This document shows positions 49,661 through 50,048 of a stretch of DNA of 50,048 nucleotides, one piece after another. Positions within the stretch are counted from its first letter, which is position 1. The number at the start of each line of letters is the position of its first letter. The position numbers and the translations under genes are program-made. The DNA lies in the IMG/VR virus record IMGVR_UViG_3300027917_000005, positions 1-50,048 of that record. One strand, 5' to 3'. Under the pieces are notes generated by a model that worked only from the letters and a program-made list of their open reading frames with translations, searched no databases and was not told the DNA's origin. Origin of the DNA: a virus.

Positions 49661-50048
49661 CTACTCGCCTTCCCGGCGCAGGAGCTCCCGAGCGACGTCT
49701 TCAGCGGTGACGTAGGGGAGCACTTTCTCCAGCACTCTCATCTCCGCCTCGCTGTCGCATCGCTTCAGGGCTGCCGCAGCGCGGTCGACGGACGTGACCT
49801 TGGCGTTCCAATCACCTGCGAGCAGGCGCTGGTAGACCGCCTCGAACACGTCCAACCGCTCCTGGTCGGTGAGCTTAGCAGGGGCAGCAACTGCCGTAGC
49901 ATCCGCTGCTTTCTGCTTGAAGCCGTAGTACACTAGGTACTTGTCGACCTCATTCAGCTCTGACCAGTCCGCCGAGAATAGCGAAGCCAGATCGTAGGAT
50001 CCTGTCAGGCCGGACGGCAATGTAACCGTGGCCATGCCTGAGTCGGTG
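49661..50048 (-). CDS. 3' part of the join-spanning phage protein (142 residues in all)
   Basis: The gene starts at 140 and continues through the circular join to its stop at 49661. It contains YLVYYGFKQKAADATAV and VYQRLLAGDWNAK, related to FGLGHKLGDAAA and VWDGLKAGDWTVR in the 41076 product. Its DNA is much richer in G+C than the rest (42 of 60 bases at 49741-49800), suggesting recent acquisition. The family is phage-borne with no known function to me. Confidence 0.82.
   Translation of the reverse strand, partial: TDSGMATVTLPSGLTGSYDLASLFSADWSELNEVDKYLVYYGFKQKAADATAVAAPAKLTDQERLDVFEAVYQRLLAGDWNAKVTSVDRAAAALKRCDSEAEMRVLEKVLPYVTAEDVARELLRREGE
49950..50048. repeat. Terminal direct repeat (right copy)
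   Basis: Identical to bases 1-99. The minus-strand gene 49661-140 crosses it in frame, which supports circular closure. Confidence 0.93.

Overview
The window is a complete tailed-phage genome assembled as a circular contig. Bases 1-99 are repeated exactly at 49950-50048, and one gene reads in frame across that join, so the unit is about 49,949 bp and circular or circularly permuted. The host is a bacterium that uses strong AGGAGG ribosome sites and sigma-70-type promoters. A signal peptide and a possible lipoprotein are encoded. The host cannot be named from sequence alone. An N4-gp56-type major capsid protein, a P22-type portal and a gp4/gp10-like connector set suggest a podovirus-like, short-tailed virion. 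No integrase, tRNA or CRISPR array was seen.

Rightward half (459-32172). A strong extended -10 promoter (459-487) drives a small HTH protein (possible small terminase), which is followed by a terminator-like hairpin. Then come small basic proteins, an exported Fn3-like protein, a methyltransferase and glycosyltransferase pair, small membrane and lysis-type proteins, and a 1708-residue repetitive fibre/adhesin. Next are the large terminase, portal, scaffold, capsid, two capsid-associated proteins, connector proteins, beta-rich tail proteins, a long coiled-coil protein and a 1764-residue ejection-type protein. A membrane protein and a DUF5675 protein, probably for lysis, end the arm.

Leftward half (48535 down to 32179). 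Two promoters with the same TTGACATCTGGG core (48505-48533 and 41726-41754) serve the replication and recombination arm. In order of transcription this holds many small proteins, zinc-binding proteins, a SLOG protein, a winged-helix protein, an ATP-dependent DNA ligase, a ribbon-helix-helix protein, a Cas4/RecB-like nuclease, a Sak4-like ATPase and an SSB-like protein. It continues with a ParB-DNA methylase fusion, a YkgJ-type cysteine-cluster protein, a uracil-DNA-glycosylase/DNA polymerase A fusion, a DUF1937 protein and a DUF3987 helicase-like protein. A third, short leftward unit crosses the join (promoter 262-291, genes to 49150). Region 48540-49125 has no gene and is dense in repeats, and is the best replication-origin candidate.

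What stands out most is regulatory. Nine copies of a 29-bp near-palindromic element (AGAAACGTCAA, three A/T, TTGACRTTTTGACT) sit in gene junctions around the whole genome in both orientations. They resemble in layout the stoperators of mycobacteriophage L5 or the repeated operators of SPbeta. Separately, several leftward junctions encode compact, multi-armed RNA folds closed by GC-rich stems, two of them followed by T-runs.
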